The position numbers and the translations under genes are program-made. Below are positions 12,749 to 14,460 of a stretch of DNA of 14,460 nucleotides, piece after piece. This stretch comes from an uncultured Oscillospiraceae bacterium (GTDB lineage: Bacteria; Bacillota; Clostridia; Oscillospirales; Acutalibacteraceae): assembly GCA_900552115.1 (NCBI GenBank), contig URYP01000053.1, positions 1-14,460 on the forward strand, given 5' to 3'. The notes under the pieces were generated by a model. That model made no database searches. It had not been told where the DNA came from and saw only the letters and a program-made list of their open reading frames with translations. Position 1 is the stretch's first letter, and every line of letters starts with the position of its first letter.

Positions 12749-14460
12749 ATGAAAGTCTGTATTGTAGGCGGCGTGGCGGGCGGGGCTACCGCCGCGGCAC
12801 GGCTGCGCCGGCTGGATGAATCCCTGGATATCATCCTGTTTGAAAGAGGACCTTATATATCGTATGCGAACTGCGGACTGCCTTACCATGTAGGCGGTGT
12901 CATTTCCAAAAGGGAAGCGCTGCTGCTGCAATCTCCCGAGGCCATGCGCCGGAAATACAACGTCGATGTCCGGGTGAATCAGGAGGTCATCGCTATTGAT
13001 CGACAGAAGAAAACCCTTACCATACGTCCGGATAACGGCGAACCGTATACGGAAACCTACGACAACCTGATTTTATCCACCGGTTCCGCTCCTCTGCGCC
13101 CGGCAATCCCTGGTGCGGACAGCGAAGCCGTCACGACCTTGTGGACCGTACCGGACGCGGACCGGATTCGTAATTTGGCCCGTCCCGGCGGCCACGCCGT
13201 CGTAGTAGGCGGCGGGTTCATCGGTTTGGAAACGGCGGAAAACCTGATGCATGCGGGGATGACGGTATCTCTTGTGGACATGGCAGACCAGGTGCTTCCG
13301 CCGCTGGACCGGGAAATGGCCCTTTTGCTGGAAGAAGAACTGAAAAAAAGCGGGGTCGATTTGCACTTGGGCGACGGTGTAACCGCCTTTGAACCCGACG
13401 ATGACGGCGTGACAGCCGTACTTGCCGGCGGCTGCCGCCTATCTGCGCAGCTGGTAATCCTGGCCATCGGTGTCCGACCCAATACGCAGTTGGCCCGGGA
13501 TGCCGGGCTGACGGTGGGAGACCGCGGCGGCGTCGTGGTGAACGACCGGCTGCGCACAAACGATCCCTCCATTTATGCCGTGGGCGATATGATTGAGGTA
13601 AACGACCTTATCGCCGGGCGGCCCGCCATGATCCCTCTGGCCGGCCCCGCCAATAAGCAGGGACGGATAGCCGCCAACAACATTATGGGGGCCGACGAGC
13701 GGTATGCAGGTACGCAGGGGACCTCCATCGTACAGGTGTTTTCCCTGTCCGCGGCATCGACCGGCCTGAATGAAAAGGCCCTGCAGGCACAGGGCCTTTG
13801 TAAAGGCGCCGATTATGAAAGCCTGATTATCACACAGAATTCACACGCGGGGTATTACCCCGGCGCCACACCGCTTACTCTCAAGCTGCTGTTCTCTGTT
13901 GATGGAACGCGCCTGTACGGCGCCCAAATCATCGGCAGAGAGGGCGTGGACAAACGCATTGATACCCTGTCAGTCGCTATGCGCCTGGGGGCGGGGACAG
14001 AGGCGCTGAAAACCTTGGAAATGGCCTATGCGCCTCCCTTTTCCTCCGCGAAGGACCCGGTCAACATGGCTGGATTCGTAGCGGAAAACGTACTGGCAGG
14101 CAGAACGGCGTTTGCTCCCTGGGATATTGTGGAAACTCACGATCCGGCCGATACCCAGCTACTCGATGTGCGGGAGGATGGGGAGCGGCAGGCCTTCACC
14201 CTGCCGGGGGCAATTCCCCTGCCGCTGGGACAACTCCGCAGCCGGCTGAATGAACTGGACCGCAGCAAAGAAATCGTCGTGTTCTGTGCCATCGGCGTGC
14301 GCGCCCACAACGCCGCTCGTATCCTGATGGGCCACGGGTTTGAACGGGTAAAAATCTATCCGGGCGGCATGCGCTTTTACTGTTCGACGCACAGCCGTAA
14401 AGACATTCCTCCAAGGTTGCCCCAAGTTTACCGTCCTCACAAAGATGCGATGCCCCGTCT
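12749..14460 (+). CDS. CoA-disulfide reductase fused to a rhodanese domain (3' end outside window)
   Basis: At least 570 residues of a flavin-dependent disulfide reductase of the CoA-disulfide reductase/Npsr type, with no stop before the window ends. Seen in order: the FAD-binding GGVAGG at 7-12, the single redox Cys42 in 'SYANCGLPYHVGG', the NAD(P)H-binding 'VVVGGGFIGLETAE' at about 151-164, 'YAVGDM' at about 276-281, the dimerisation domain at about 325-450, and a rhodanese domain from about 460 with catalytic Cys513 in 'VVFCAIGVRAHNAARI'. Such fusions reduce CoA disulfides, persulfides or polysulfides using NAD(P)H, with the rhodanese passing sulfane sulfur. About 30 residues already follow the rhodanese core, so the gene may end soon or carry a further sulfur-transfer domain (TusA or DsrE type). 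The AAAGGAG site sits seven bases before the ATG. Confidence 0.93.
   Translation, partial: MKVCIVGGVAGGATAAARLRRLDESLDIILFERGPYISYANCGLPYHVGGVISKREALLLQSPEAMRRKYNVDVRVNQEVIAIDRQKKTLTIRPDNGEPYTETYDNLILSTGSAPLRPAIPGADSEAVTTLWTVPDADRIRNLARPGGHAVVVGGGFIGLETAENLMHAGMTVSLVDMADQVLPPLDREMALLLEEELKKSGVDLHLGDGVTAFEPDDDGVTAVLAGGCRLSAQLVILAIGVRPNTQLARDAGLTVGDRGGVVVNDRLRTNDPSIYAVGDMIEVNDLIAGRPAMIPLAGPANKQGRIAANNIMGADERYAGTQGTSIVQVFSLSAASTGLNEKALQAQGLCKGADYESLIITQNSHAGYYPGATPLTLKLLFSVDGTRLYGAQIIGREGVDKRIDTLSVAMRLGAGTEALKTLEMAYAPPFSSAKDPVNMAGFVAENVLAGRTAFAPWDIVETHDPADTQLLDVREDGERQAFTLPGAIPLPLGQLRSRLNELDRSKEIVVFCAIGVRAHNAARILMGHGFERVKIYPGGMRFYCSTHSRKDIPPRLPQVYRPHKDAMPR

Overview
The window looks like a chromosomal segment of a Bacillota (probably class Clostridia) bacterium. 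Coding sequence is GC-rich. Promoters are of the TTGACA/TATAAT type with 17-base spacers, and ribosome binding sites are strong AAAGGAG types. The gene families also fit: DegV, DUF1848, DUF1653, DUF6320-like zinc-ribbon membrane proteins and a CoA-disulfide reductase/rhodanese fusion. This taxonomic call is inference. No rRNA, tRNA, CRISPR array or insertion sequence was seen.

Layout. (1) 20-2516, minus: a tightly overlapping zinc/manganese ABC importer operon (binding protein, ATPase, permease). (2) 2749-6860, plus: a four-gene operon ending in a strong terminator. It encodes an HSL-type alpha/beta hydrolase fused to a C-terminal DUF1653 domain, a DUF1848 protein with a C-terminal radical-SAM-like CX3CX2C cluster, a condensation/acyltransferase-like protein with an HxxxDG motif, and a six-helix membrane protein with an N-terminal zinc ribbon. 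(3) 7030-7392, plus: a single cupin gene with its own promoter, facing a DegV gene (7411-8310, minus) across a bidirectional terminator. (4) 8526-9406, minus: rplM-rpsI. The rpsI frame is broken by an apparent 29-base insertion, and the conserved S9 C-terminal tail lies downstream in another frame. (5) 9591-11357, plus: a TtcA-like PP-loop ATPase and a membrane-anchored alpha/beta hydrolase. (6) 11500-12622, plus: a stand-alone small serine recombinase and a small unidentified protein with a long leader. (7) 12749 to the window end, plus: a CoA-disulfide reductase with a rhodanese domain, cut by the window edge.

The two most noteworthy items are the disrupted rpsI and the hydrolase/DUF1848/acyltransferase/zinc-ribbon operon. 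The operon pairs a candidate ester hydrolase and a candidate acyltransferase with a membrane partner and a putative Fe-S protein. It could be an uncharacterised lipid- or ester-modifying pathway. The rest reads as ordinary clostridial housekeeping and accessory genes.
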